A stretch of DNA of 64,000 bases from Bacteroidia bacterium (GTDB lineage: Bacteria; Bacteroidota; Bacteroidia; Cytophagales; Cyclobacteriaceae): positions 1 to 64,000 of the forward strand of contig JAUIAO010000033.1 in NCBI GenBank assembly GCA_030425425.1. Direction: 5' to 3'. The notes under the pieces are model-generated. The model was not told where the DNA came from and ran no database searches. It saw nothing but the letters and a program-made list of their open reading frames with translations. Shown one piece after another: positions 33,658 through 41,627 of the stretch; position 1 is the first letter of the stretch; the number at the start of each line of letters is the position of its first letter. The translations under genes and the position numbers were made by a program.

Positions 33658-34932
33658 TCAATCGTCGTTTGCAGCAACGAGCTTTTCTGTCAGTTTGTCC
33701 GATAAATTAATGAAAATACTGAAACTCGCGTTGGCCTCCAGCTTCTCTTTAATTAATAGTTTTAAGGCTTTTTGTTTGATTTCATAGACCTCTTTAATTG
33801 CCTCATTAATAGATTCGCCAGAACTAAAATCCGTTTCATTTTCTATTCTTAGAAGTGCAGAATAGAATTTATCAATTCGAGCTTTCTTGCGATTATTGCT
33901 GATCTTGACGAGGGTAGATCCAAGCCCAATTAACGCAATGAAAATTGAAAATATTACCCCAAATAATTCTGCATATCGCTCGAAAATCGTGGGTTCATTT
34001 CTTTTTAAGTAGAGCTTGGTTCCCGCATGTAGAGGAAAGCTAAGTTTGTTTTTGTCAAATTGATCACTCAAGGCATTGAGAAGTGGGTCATATTCGGACA
34101 AAATCTTTTTCTGTGTGATCAGTTCTCGTACTATAGCTCGTACTTCGTCTTCTTCAACATCCTTTCTACAAAGCAATACAGCATCTACAGCCAGGGTGAC
34201 AATTGGTTTTTTAGGCTTAGCTCCGAATACGGTTTTTGGAATTAGGTAAGGATAAGCACTGGTGTAGTTTGCACAGAAGCCCTCCACCTCAGATCCCATT
34301 CCGAATGCTTCTGTTTCTGAAAACGAAAACATATTGATATTGCGATTGAGCTGCTTACGTACATGTGCAGAATATAATCCGGCTATGGCCACACTGATGT
34401 CAATACTGTCTGAGACTACATTGTATTTCCAGGGGGTGTGAATGATTTCATAGGAGGATTCAGGTATTCTATAGTGTTTGAGCAACCGCTGAAAAAACAG
34501 GGAGGTACCACTGTTTTTCGGTCCAAGTCCAATTCGCCTCCCTGTTACTAAGTTTTGCAGACTTGTTGGATTGATCGAATCAGCATGAAGTACATAAAGC
34601 ACCTCTGGGTATAGAGGTAGTACCGTCCTGATTTTCAACTCATTGATGGAGTTACCATTTTCCAGAAAGGGGATTACATTGATGTCATTCTGAGCTATAG
34701 CAAAATCCGCTTGATCATTCTGAAGCATCAGGCAGTTTTCATAAGATCCCAGATCATTGTCGGTGAGCAATACCAATTCGATATCGATTCTACCCAGAAT
34801 TTTTTGGAGTGCTTTTCCATTGGTGTAGTAGGTAGTGCCTTCAGATAGGGAGGCTAATGTATAATTATCGCCATCATCACATGAAATTATCACCAACAGA
34901 AATAGAGTAAAAACAAGATTGATTGATTTCAT
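33658..34932 (-). CDS. membrane-anchored TAXI-family solute-binding lipoprotein
   Basis: A 424-aa lipoprotein (lipobox I-I-S-C, Cys18, followed by Asp-Asp) with a TAXI/NMT1-like periplasmic binding domain (about 30-300): ASLSEGTTYYTNGKALQKIL, NDQADFAIAQND, TGRRIGLGPKNSGTSLFFQR. TAXI proteins usually feed TRAP transporters of acidic solutes. Here there is no TRAP permease nearby and, unusually, the chain continues into a membrane helix (about 324-342) and an 80-residue probably cytoplasmic tail. This suggests a sensor or accessory role. Upstream lie two response regulators and a kinase on the same strand. The function assignment beyond the fold is inference. Confidence 0.8.
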   Translation of the reverse strand: MKSINLVFTLFLLVIISCDDGDNYTLASLSEGTTYYTNGKALQKILGRIDIELVLLTDNDLGSYENCLMLQNDQADFAIAQNDINVIPFLENGNSINELKIRTVLPLYPEVLYVLHADSINPTSLQNLVTGRRIGLGPKNSGTSLFFQRLLKHYRIPESSYEIIHTPWKYNVVSDSIDISVAIAGLYSAHVRKQLNRNINMFSFSETEAFGMGSEVEGFCANYTSAYPYLIPKTVFGAKPKKPIVTLAVDAVLLCRKDVEEDEVRAIVRELITQKKILSEYDPLLNALSDQFDKNKLSFPLHAGTKLYLKRNEPTIFERYAELFGVIFSIFIALIGLGSTLVKISNNRKKARIDKFYSALLRIENETDFSSGESINEAIKEVYEIKQKALKLLIKEKLEANASFSIFINLSDKLTEKLVAANDD

Positions 34933-34996
34933 TGGTGAATTGATAGGAATAAGGACTAAATATTTTAATAATGTTAATCATTTAATCCAATTATTG

Positions 34997-35028
34997 CAAA
35001 TACTATCAGTTGTATGATTGGTGCCAAA
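34997..35028 (-). promoter_or_regulatory. possible promoter of the TAXI gene
   Basis: On the minus strand TTTG (35028-35025), a 19-bp spacer and TAGTATTTG (35005-34997), one base longer than TAnnTTTG. It would start transcription about 58 nt before the TAXI ATG. Confidence 0.4.
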
Positions 35029-35104
35029 CCTCAATAGTCAGTCATATTTACTCCATAAAATCTATGATTCAGATTCTAGCGAACATTCACAAAGGTTGAT
35101 ACAT

Positions 35105-35512
35105 CTAGTTAAAATTATTTTCAATTATTTCTTTGAGTAATTCTTCAGACAATGGTTTATTGGTGAATTGTGGAATATCAGAGTGATTATCTGCTTTTTG
35201 TTTGTCATCTGGATTTGCCGAAGTAGTTAGCATAACAACCACCATTTTAGCCTTCATACCTTTATCTAGCTTATTGTACTCCTCTAAAAATTCCCAGCCA
35301 GTCATTACCGGCATATTGATGTCCAAAAATATTAAGTCTGGATGCGGATGAGCACCATTTTCCATTGATCTTAAGTATTCCAGAGCTTCTACACCGCTTT
35401 CGAAAGCAGTGATCCGTTTACTACATCCACAATCCTCAATAATGATGGTATGATAAAAATTGTCTGCAGGATTATCGTCGATTAAGACAATATTCTCGAG
35501 TTTCTTTTTCAT
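35105..35512 (-). CDS. single-domain response regulator (Rcp1-like)
   Basis: A 135-aa receiver domain without output. It has the acidic pair in VLIDDNPADNF, the phospho-acceptor Asp in LIFLDINMPVMTGWEF, the Thr/Ser switch in MLTTSANPDD and the Lys in FTNKPLSEE. It resembles the Rcp1-type regulators that pair with HDLQEP kinases. It lies 109 bp after a second such regulator. It probably relays phosphate from the kinase at 35973-37532. Output is unknown. Confidence 0.88.
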   Translation of the reverse strand: MKKKLENIVLIDDNPADNFYHTIIIEDCGCSKRITAFESGVEALEYLRSMENGAHPHPDLIFLDINMPVMTGWEFLEEYNKLDKGMKAKMVVVMLTTSANPDDKQKADNHSDIPQFTNKPLSEELLKEIIENNFN

Positions 35513-35620
35513 AACTGGTTGTTTATGATATAAAAATAGCTTAAAGCTGATATTTGTAATTCTCGATTTAGCTCAATCGGCAATTACATTAGATTAACTT
35601 TATAAAAAGATTACTATGGT

Positions 35621-36007
35621 TTAAAGTATTTTTTCTAAATCCTTTTCTTCCAGTGGTTTAACGAGGTATCCACTTACTATACCCAGATTTTCTGCCCGTA
35701 TTTTGTCGTCAGGGTTATTACTGGAACTAAGTATATAAAGTTTACTTTTTGATTGTTTTATGTTCGTAATTTGGTTGTAAAGATTGATGAATTCCCATCC
35801 ATTCATTCCGGGCATATTAATATCCAATAGAATTAATTCGGGTAAATCCATATTTTCTGTTGATTTCAGAAATTTGAGGGCTTTTTCAGCATGCTCGAAA
35901 ACGGTTATATCCTGGCAGCACCCTATCTCTTCAAGTATGAACGAATGATAAAAATTATCATCACCATTATCGTCAATCAGCAAGATGTTTTTCAGCTTCT
36001 TTTTCAT
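35621..36007 (-). CDS. single-domain response regulator (Rcp1-like)
   Basis: A roughly 128-aa receiver, paralogous to the one at 35105. Conserved residues: acidic pair in LLIDDNGDDNF, Asp in LILLDINMPGMNGWEF, Ser in LSSSNNPDD and Lys in LVKPLEEKD. The frame is open to ATG 36031, but ATG 36007 aligns with the start of the paralogue (MKKKL) and is preferred. It overlaps the end of the kinase gene, implying coupled translation. Confidence 0.88.
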   Translation of the reverse strand: MKKKLKNILLIDDNGDDNFYHSFILEEIGCCQDITVFEHAEKALKFLKSTENMDLPELILLDINMPGMNGWEFINLYNQITNIKQSKSKLYILSSSNNPDDKIRAENLGIVSGYLVKPLEEKDLEKIL

Positions 36008-37532
36008 CGAGGTTTTTGGATAATGTGACAATAAATGTTGATCCTTTATTTTCTTCTGATTCTAATGCGATCTCACCCAGATGCATTCGAGCAATTTTCA
36101 GACAACTGGAGAGGCCTATCCCTGAACCATCATATTCTCTTCGATTGTGTAATCTTCTGAATAAATCAAAAATGATTTCATGGCCCTGTTTTTTTATGCC
36201 AATTCCATTATCTATAAATGATATTTGATAATACTCATCTAACTCACAATAAATTATTTCTATTTCTGGAGGAATACCAGGTTTGTGATATTTAATTCCA
36301 TTACTAATCAAGTTTTGAAAAAGTTGGTAAAGCTCCGATTCGAACCCTGGAATAGTTGGTAATTCATCACTTTTAATTCTGGTATTTTTCTCTATAATTA
36401 AAGATTTGAGGTCATTTTTAACATTGCTCAATGTATTATTCAAATCAACTTTTGTCAAATTGGAATTTTTACCCAATCGAGAATAATGAAGCAAATCCAG
36501 GATCAGCTTTTGCATTCTCGAAGTAGCAATTTCAATGGTTTCGATACTTTTCTTGCCATGAGGGTGTATGTCTTCTGGAATGAATCTTTTCAGAAGTCCT
36601 ATATAGTTTGAAATGGTTCTCATTGGCTCTTGTAGGTCGTGAGAGGCAATGAAGGTATAGCGTTCCAGCTCTTGATTTCTTTTGATTAGATCCTTCCTGA
36701 TTTGGTTTTTTACCCGGTCTTTTTCATTGAATTTTAGTGCCATTATATATGCGTAAACAAGATTTACCGGGATTACCAAAACAACCAATAATACGTAACC
36801 AAATGTCATTGAAAAGTAGTCATGATGAACCATCCAAAGAATCACCATGCCAAAAACTAGAGGAACTGAAAAAATAAATGCTAATTGCCTTCTGAATAGC
36901 TGGCTACCTACTTCAGTTCCCAAAACCGCAATGTGCTCAGTGCTGGTAGGGTGTTTGAGAATGGCAAGCAATGAAAGAATGATAAAGAACAGAGAGGTAT
37001 GAACAGCCATAGTGTCAATGAAATCCAATCGTTCTGTCACACTCAGGTTTAGTAAATATGCCACAAAGGAGATAATCGCAAAAAATAACACCGCATACTT
37101 AAATAGTTTGCGGATATATTTTATTATTCTAATTTCAATGTTGATAGTGGAATATACAATTCCTATCAGGAAAAACGATATGGAAGTCCCGATGGACATT
37201 CTTCCATTTTTCATACTTGAATATGGATCTCTGGCAAATAGTTCATCTATCCCTAAATCAACTCCAAAGAGATCCTGATAAAAGGTGAATGCAGAAAATA
37301 TTATGACCGGAACTGTAAAGAAGAATCTGTAATTACTGTATTTACCAGCTTTACAATCTAGTATGGCGGCTATAGCACTAAAAAAGAAAAGTAGCGCAGT
37401 ATTGAACTTCATGGTTGGTGCGCCTGGTAGGAGGCCAAGAAGTGGTTTCCACTTCATCCACCAACTGATCATTACCAGCAGACTTACTGCAGCAACAACT
37501 ACGAATAATCGATTAAGTAAGGTTTTACTCAT
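35973..37532 (-). CDS. multi-pass membrane histidine kinase (HDLQEP type)
   Basis: A 519-aa kinase with about seven N-terminal membrane helices (residues 1-270, resembling a MASE-type sensor), a short coiled coil, a HisKA domain with phospho-acceptor His298 in FIASHDLQEPMRTISNYIG, and an HATPase domain (NLISNGIKYH, IDNGIGI, GSGIGLSSC). The HDLQEP motif links it to phytochrome-like kinases that signal through Rcp1-type receivers, and two such receivers follow immediately. There is no PAS or GAF domain. The signal is unknown; the membrane region may sense a lipid or membrane-soluble cue. Confidence 0.9.
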   Translation of the reverse strand: MSKTLLNRLFVVVAAVSLLVMISWWMKWKPLLGLLPGAPTMKFNTALLFFFSAIAAILDCKAGKYSNYRFFFTVPVIIFSAFTFYQDLFGVDLGIDELFARDPYSSMKNGRMSIGTSISFFLIGIVYSTINIEIRIIKYIRKLFKYAVLFFAIISFVAYLLNLSVTERLDFIDTMAVHTSLFFIILSLLAILKHPTSTEHIAVLGTEVGSQLFRRQLAFIFSVPLVFGMVILWMVHHDYFSMTFGYVLLVVLVIPVNLVYAYIMALKFNEKDRVKNQIRKDLIKRNQELERYTFIASHDLQEPMRTISNYIGLLKRFIPEDIHPHGKKSIETIEIATSRMQKLILDLLHYSRLGKNSNLTKVDLNNTLSNVKNDLKSLIIEKNTRIKSDELPTIPGFESELYQLFQNLISNGIKYHKPGIPPEIEIIYCELDEYYQISFIDNGIGIKKQGHEIIFDLFRRLHNRREYDGSGIGLSSCLKIARMHLGEIALESEENKGSTFIVTLSKNLDEKEAEKHLAD

Positions 37533-37692
37533 TCGGAGCTGTTCGTTTTGTTTCTAAGCTGATTGGTTTTCAACTAATATAAGGTTAAAGGAACTTAATT
37601 AATACCTAATCGCATTAAAATAGATATTTTTTGTAGGTAGTTGACTGATTGTATTTTTATGGAAAATTGCAAAAGAGGTATTTAAATCAATA

Positions 37693-38355
37693 TCAGGTCT
37701 TTTCTCCTCCAAACACCTTCAGTTCACCTCTTCCTTTGTAAGTCACCTCATCACCCTCTACTTGCAACAGTGCTCCTTCTGGCACTCCATAAACTTGTAC
37801 ACCGGGATTGGCCACAATGAATTCAGCAATGCGTTGGGATCGGGTTTCTCCACCATGATTTGGAATGGTGGCGTCAGTAAAATGTGGATTGATCTGGAAT
37901 GGTACCAAATTTAGCACATTGAAGCTTTTCGGTTCCACAATAGGCATGTCGTTGGTGGTTTTGATGGTTGGACAGGCAACATTCGATCCGGCGCTCCATC
38001 CGATGTAGGGAGCTCCTTTCTGCACTTTTTCACGGATTAGCTCTATCCAACCATCCTGAAGGTAGGAAGCCAGCTGAAAAGTATTTCCACCACCTACTGC
38101 TATAACATCACATTGGTCTATTGCTTCCTTTTTATCGTCTACCTTGTGCGCGCTGGAGCATGAATATCCCATTGCTACGAAGCGCTCATTCACTTTTTCA
38201 TAATAATCGTCAAAGCTAAAAGTCACACCTGCAAAAGGTAAGAAGAGGATTCTGAGAGGCTTATTGCCCAAAAACTGTTTGATATGGGGTTCTGGCCATC
38301 CCAGGAAAGGTTCACCAGGCAGAGTAGAATTGCTCAGTAAAAGAAGTCGTTTCAT
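37693..38355 (-). CDS. pepE: peptidase E (alpha-aspartyl dipeptidase, family S51)
   Basis: A 220-aa serine peptidase cleaving Asp-X dipeptides. The nucleophile serine is in YIGWSAGSNVACP (about residue 121), with VGGGNTFQL and the N-terminal LLLLSNSTLPGEPFLGW typical of PepE. No signal peptide. It stands alone, with an intergenic gap of 160 bp to the kinase gene and 72 bp to the divergent 129-aa gene. Assignment is confident. Confidence 0.92.
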   Translation of the reverse strand: MKRLLLLSNSTLPGEPFLGWPEPHIKQFLGNKPLRILFLPFAGVTFSFDDYYEKVNERFVAMGYSCSSAHKVDDKKEAIDQCDVIAVGGGNTFQLASYLQDGWIELIREKVQKGAPYIGWSAGSNVACPTIKTTNDMPIVEPKSFNVLNLVPFQINPHFTDATIPNHGGETRSQRIAEFIVANPGVQVYGVPEGALLQVEGDEVTYKGRGELKVFGGEKT

Positions 38356-38427
38356 AATTCGAATTTATTCCTTTGGTCTTAATTACATGATGATTATTCT
38401 TATTTTAACGCTATAATTAATGAGGAC

Positions 38428-38817
38428 GTGCGATTATTCTACATTATTCCAGTATTATTCAATTTGATTGTTGTAAGACCAGATTGTAATTCAATCAAAA
38501 ACGGGGAATTCGAGATTTTCCATTCAGATGTCAATGGGATTATGACAACCACGAGTATAGAAAGGAACGATAGTACTCAGATAGAGACCAACTATCAATC
38601 AGGTGTAAAATTGAAATTTTCCGTTAAGTGGTTGGATGAATGCACATATCAATTGTTTTGGGTGGAAACCATTAGCGATAAATATGAACTTCAATATCCT
38701 GAGGATATGATACTGACCGTTGAAATTCTTGATATCACTGATGAATACTACTTGCAGAAATCATCCTCCAACCTTTATGATGAGGAATTCGAAGGAAAAG
38801 TATTTTTTAAAAAGTAA
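38428..38817 (+). CDS. small secreted protein of unknown function
   Basis: A 129-aa protein with a hydrophobic N-terminus that may be a signal sequence (MRLFYIIPVLFNLIVV), starting at GTG 38428; no in-frame ATG is available nearby. The remainder is strand-rich (CNSIKNGEFEIFHSD, LKFSVKWLDECTYQLFW) with two to three Cys. Similar Bacteroidota proteins are sometimes mislabelled as topoisomerase. There is no enzymatic motif. Divergent from pepE. Function is unknown. Confidence 0.65.
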   Translation: MRLFYIIPVLFNLIVVRPDCNSIKNGEFEIFHSDVNGIMTTTSIERNDSTQIETNYQSGVKLKFSVKWLDECTYQLFWVETISDKYELQYPEDMILTVEILDITDEYYLQKSSSNLYDEEFEGKVFFKK

Positions 38818-38964
38818 AAACGATTTTTTGAGATGACTCTCGTTGTATCGATGCTCAATATATTTTTAAGAACCTCTAGTCATCAATCGGATTGCATAAC
38901 ATCCCGGAAAATATCTTTTTCAGATCAATCCTAAAATCTTAATAATCAGGTAGAAAGACTTGCT

Positions 38965-39004
38965 TTGCCTAAGGCAATTGATTAGATTCAGATTTGATCA
39001 AATC
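38965..39004. promoter_or_regulatory. two palindromes upstream of the Lpd-like gene
   Basis: TTGCC-TAA-GGCAA at 38965-38977 and the perfect palindrome GATTTGATCAAATC at 38991-39004, the latter ending 11 bp before the ATG at 39016. Either may be an operator. The regulator is unknown. Confidence 0.35.
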
Positions 39005-39015
39005 CCTACCTGAAA

Positions 39016-40500
39016 ATGAATAAGTACGACATTGTCATTATTGGCGCAGGCCCAGCAGGATATGCGGCTGCCATGAGAGCTGTTGATTTCAATAAGAAAG
39101 TAGCTCTCATAGAGAAGAAACAACTCGGTGGTGCCGGAATACATCATGGAGCGCTCTGGAGTAAAACATGGTGGGAGCTTAGTCGTGAAGCTTATTCGCT
39201 CAGAAAGCATGGTGAAGCGCTTAGTACTGAAGGTGTCAAATTCAATTATCAGAAGCTGCGATCCGAGGTTCGTACTGCTGTTCAGGAGCGCATGGATCAG
39301 CTGGATCATCACATGCGGAATATCAACGTGTCGATCGAGGAAGATTTGTTTACATATGTAAGAGGCAATGCAAAAGTAACCGGTACCAATACTGTGGAGG
39401 TTTCTACATTTGATGGAGTAGAGGTGTTAGAAGCTGACAATATTATACTGGCAACTGGTAGTAAGCCGCGTATGTTACCCAATTTACCTATTGACGAAGA
39501 GCTGGTTTATACCAGTGATGGTCTGGATAAAATGGAAGAGTTTCCTCGAAGCATGGTCATAGTAGGGGCAGGGGTAATAGGTTGTGAGTTCGCAACGATC
39601 TTCTCGAATTTTGGTCATACCAAGGTCCATCTTATTGATAAAGGCGACCGGATATTGCCGTTTGAAGATGAAGACGTTGTAAATGTGATAGAAAAGAACC
39701 TCGAAGCTAAAAATGTCCTGATCCATAGAAATTCCCGACTCATCGATATGAAAAAGGAAAATGGGATGGTTGTCTACACTTTGGAATACACAGATGGCTC
39801 CAAGGAAGTTTTTCGAGTAGAAAAAGCTCTGGTGTCTGTGGGTAGGATTCCGAGTTACGAAAACCTATTCGAAGATACGCTTGATATCAAAATAGACCAG
39901 AGAGGGATTATTGATGACCTAACACAGACGAGTATTCCCAATATCTACGCAGTGGGGGATATCACTGCGGATATCTCATTAGTCAATGTTGCAGAGTTGG
40001 AAGGTAGATATGCTATAGAGCGCATTTTTGGAGAGCCAGAACGCCCTTTGATTTATGAAAATATTTCTACGATCATGTTTCTATCGCCTGAGGTTGCAGG
40101 AGTTGGGATGAATGAAATACAAGCTCAGCAGGCAGGTCATGAGTACAAAATTGTGAGTTTGGATTATTCCTGTATTCCAAGAGCTATTGCCATGAGAAAT
40201 ACGCAAGGGTTTTTTAAGATTTTGGTCACTAATGACGAAAAACAGCAAATTCTGGGAATGCGTGTGGTTGGTGAGCATGCTTCCAGTGCTATTCAGGCCG
40301 TAGCATTACTTATTTCCATGGACAAGGGAATTAAGGAACTTGCGGAGTTAATTCACCCGCATCCGTCTATTATAGAGGGGATACAGGAGTGTGGTAGGAT
40401 GCTGCTGGGTAAATCACTATTGAAGCCATCAGTGCTGAGACATGCGATGGTTTGTAAAACCTATAAAGGAGGAAAGTACCAGGATATCCAATGCAACTAA
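39016..40500 (+). CDS. dihydrolipoamide-dehydrogenase-like flavoprotein without redox cysteines
   Basis: A 494-aa member of the pyridine nucleotide-disulfide oxidoreductase family. The FAD site is IVIIGAGPAGYAAAMRA, the NAD(P) site IVGAGVIGCEFAT, the second FAD site NIYAVGDIT, and the C-terminal His-Glu region HPHPSIIEG. The expected disulfide motif (G-G-T-C-x4-C-x-P-S-K) reads G-G-A-G-I-H-H-G-A-L-W-S-K (about 38-50), so both cysteines are missing. It therefore cannot be a normal Lpd or glutathione reductase; NAD(P)H oxidase, quinone reductase or transhydrogenase activity is possible. No lipoyl enzyme genes are near. The gene ends 0 bp before the convergent 40501 stop. Confidence 0.85.
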   Translation: MNKYDIVIIGAGPAGYAAAMRAVDFNKKVALIEKKQLGGAGIHHGALWSKTWWELSREAYSLRKHGEALSTEGVKFNYQKLRSEVRTAVQERMDQLDHHMRNINVSIEEDLFTYVRGNAKVTGTNTVEVSTFDGVEVLEADNIILATGSKPRMLPNLPIDEELVYTSDGLDKMEEFPRSMVIVGAGVIGCEFATIFSNFGHTKVHLIDKGDRILPFEDEDVVNVIEKNLEAKNVLIHRNSRLIDMKKENGMVVYTLEYTDGSKEVFRVEKALVSVGRIPSYENLFEDTLDIKIDQRGIIDDLTQTSIPNIYAVGDITADISLVNVAELEGRYAIERIFGEPERPLIYENISTIMFLSPEVAGVGMNEIQAQQAGHEYKIVSLDYSCIPRAIAMRNTQGFFKILVTNDEKQQILGMRVVGEHASSAIQAVALLISMDKGIKELAELIHPHPSIIEGIQECGRMLLGKSLLKPSVLRHAMVCKTYKGGKYQDIQCN

Positions 40501-41109
40501 TTATTCCCAGATGATATCTTTTGGTAATGAGAATGGATCAGTCAGTATCTCATCTGATATGGACGTGGCTAATTGTTCATAGGTGAGGCCGGGAACCTCC
40601 TTGATGATTTTTAGAGGAATCCCTCTCCATATCCAGAGTTCCTTGATGGTTCCTTTTTCAAATGTCCATTTATAACATGGTTTAGAAAGTATTGAATCCA
40701 TACCGAGAAGTGTGCCACTCTCGTTTTCATAAATAGCTTTCATCGAAGCTTCAAAATCTTTGTAACTCAATAAACCACTCCAATACTTATTTACCTCCTG
40801 CTTGCCTTTTTTCGTATCAGGATTAATAAAATATTGATAATCTCCATCTATGTATTCGATACGATTTTCATGGCTTTCAATTCCGTATCGCTTGAGGGTC
40901 ACATTTCTTTTTTCTATACTTCTCCATCCATTTCTATCGAATGCAAGCGTAGCTGAACCGGTCGCTCCTCCAGTGATTTGATACTGTATGATTCCCTGCT
41001 GCATCGGGAATTTTGCATGGGTAGAAGAATTGATTTTTTCAGAATTACCTTCCAACTGTGCAATAGAGGAAATAATAGCCAGGGTAATTGTAATAAGATG
41101 TAAATTCAT
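40501..41109 (-). CDS. exported protein of unknown function
   Basis: A 202-aa protein with a signal peptide (MNLHLITITLAIISSIAQLEG) and a beta-rich body (IQYQITGGATGSATLAFDRN, ELWIWRGIPLKIIKEV). The tail resembles LolA/LolB-like or DUF4412-like folds in strand order, but I cannot place it. Convergent with the flavoprotein gene, with no base between the stops. A TACTTTG element is just upstream. Function is unknown. Confidence 0.65.
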   Translation of the reverse strand: MNLHLITITLAIISSIAQLEGNSEKINSSTHAKFPMQQGIIQYQITGGATGSATLAFDRNGWRSIEKRNVTLKRYGIESHENRIEYIDGDYQYFINPDTKKGKQEVNKYWSGLLSYKDFEASMKAIYENESGTLLGMDSILSKPCYKWTFEKGTIKELWIWRGIPLKIIKEVPGLTYEQLATSISDEILTDPFSLPKDIIWE

Positions 41110-41227
41110 AACGGGGTGATTTTAACAAAGTAATCAAGTTAGCGCCACAAGCGTATCATATTCAAGATAATTAATCTTGAGCAACAAGAGAAGCGAAGGA
41201 GTAAGGTTGGTTTTAGGGAAAGGATAT

Positions 41228-41296
41228 AAAAAAGGCCCTGAACACCACTTCAGGGCCATAACCAGTTCTAAACAAGATTCTTAAAACGAATCTCGG
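41228..41296 (-). ncRNA. putative small RNA B (left copy)
   Basis: Read on the minus strand: a -7-like ATACAATTTG (41310-41301), then a first stem GATTC/GAATC (41292-41288 with 41280-41276), the single-stranded linker ATCTTGTTTAGAACTGGTT (about 41278-41260), and an intrinsic terminator GGCCCTGA/TCAGGGCC followed by six T. Predicted length about 69 nt. It is paralogous to the unit at 41451-41534: 16 of 19 linker bases are identical while stem sequences differ but still pair. No function is known. It could act in trans by base pairing through the linker. The start site is an estimate. Confidence 0.65.
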
Positions 41297-41328
41297 ATTG
41301 CAAATTGTATAATCATGAATTTAAAAAC

Positions 41329-41354
41329 CTGCCAAATTCGGTGAATGGTCTGCC
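41329..41354 (-). promoter_or_regulatory. paired GGCAG boxes upstream of small RNA B
   Basis: Minus-strand direct repeats TTCGGCAGA and TTTGGCAGG, 21 bp apart (CTGCC on the plus strand at 41329-41333 and 41350-41354). They would sit at about -36 and -57 from the predicted RNA start. The same pair and spacing recur upstream of small RNA A. Confidence 0.55.
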
Positions 41355-41450
41355 GAATAAAATACTTAATTAAAGCTAGGAGGGCTTATTGCTATGTTTT
41401 CGGGCAGCTTGAAGGATTTTGAAAAAGTTTCTAGCTTAAAAAAGGAGTAT

Positions 41451-41534
41451 AAAAAAAACCCTGGAAATTTTATCCCCAGGGTTCCAACCAGCTATAGACA
41501 AGATCCTGTAACACAGGATTTGTTTCAATTTTAA
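41451..41534 (-). ncRNA. putative small RNA A (right copy)
   Basis: On the minus strand: -7-like CATCTTTG (41547-41540), a first stem ATCCTGT/ACAGGAT (41519-41513 with 41509-41503), the linker ATCTTGTCTATAGCTGGTT (about 41505-41487), then a terminator AACCCTGG/CCAGGGTT (41483-41457) and eight T. Predicted length about 84 nt. The two copies keep the linker and overall order, while the stems have changed on both sides, which is the mark of a selected RNA structure. Alternative: it is the 3' end of the nitroreductase operon transcript and supplies its terminator. Confidence 0.65.
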
Positions 41535-41568
41535 TGCTACAAAGATGTGTGTAAAGACATTGAAAAAC

Positions 41569-41594
41569 CTGCCAAAATCTTATAATGATCTGCC
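41569..41594 (-). promoter_or_regulatory. paired GGCAG boxes upstream of small RNA A
   Basis: Direct repeats TTTTGGCAGA and TTTTGGCAGG on the minus strand, 21 bp apart (CTGCC on the plus strand at 41569-41573 and 41590-41594). Nine-base direct repeats with a spacing of two helical turns are the arrangement bound by LytTR-type regulators; this identification is speculative. Confidence 0.55.
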
Positions 41595-41627
41595 AAAACC
41601 TACAGATTTCATCATTTTAGTGAGGTT

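Larger units (their letters stand above)
41110..41627. other. 518-bp intergenic region with a tandem small-RNA locus
   Basis: No protein gene is seen. It holds an inverted repeat, TCAAGAT-N5-ATCTTGA at 41162-41180, and two similar units on the minus strand (41228-41354 and 41451-41594), each composed of paired upstream boxes, a promoter-like segment, a stem, a conserved linker and a terminator. Details are given in the entries below. Confidence 0.8.

Noticed and set aside
39016-40500. Calling the flavoprotein lpdA
   Set aside because: Both redox cysteines are absent and there are no 2-oxoacid dehydrogenase genes nearby.
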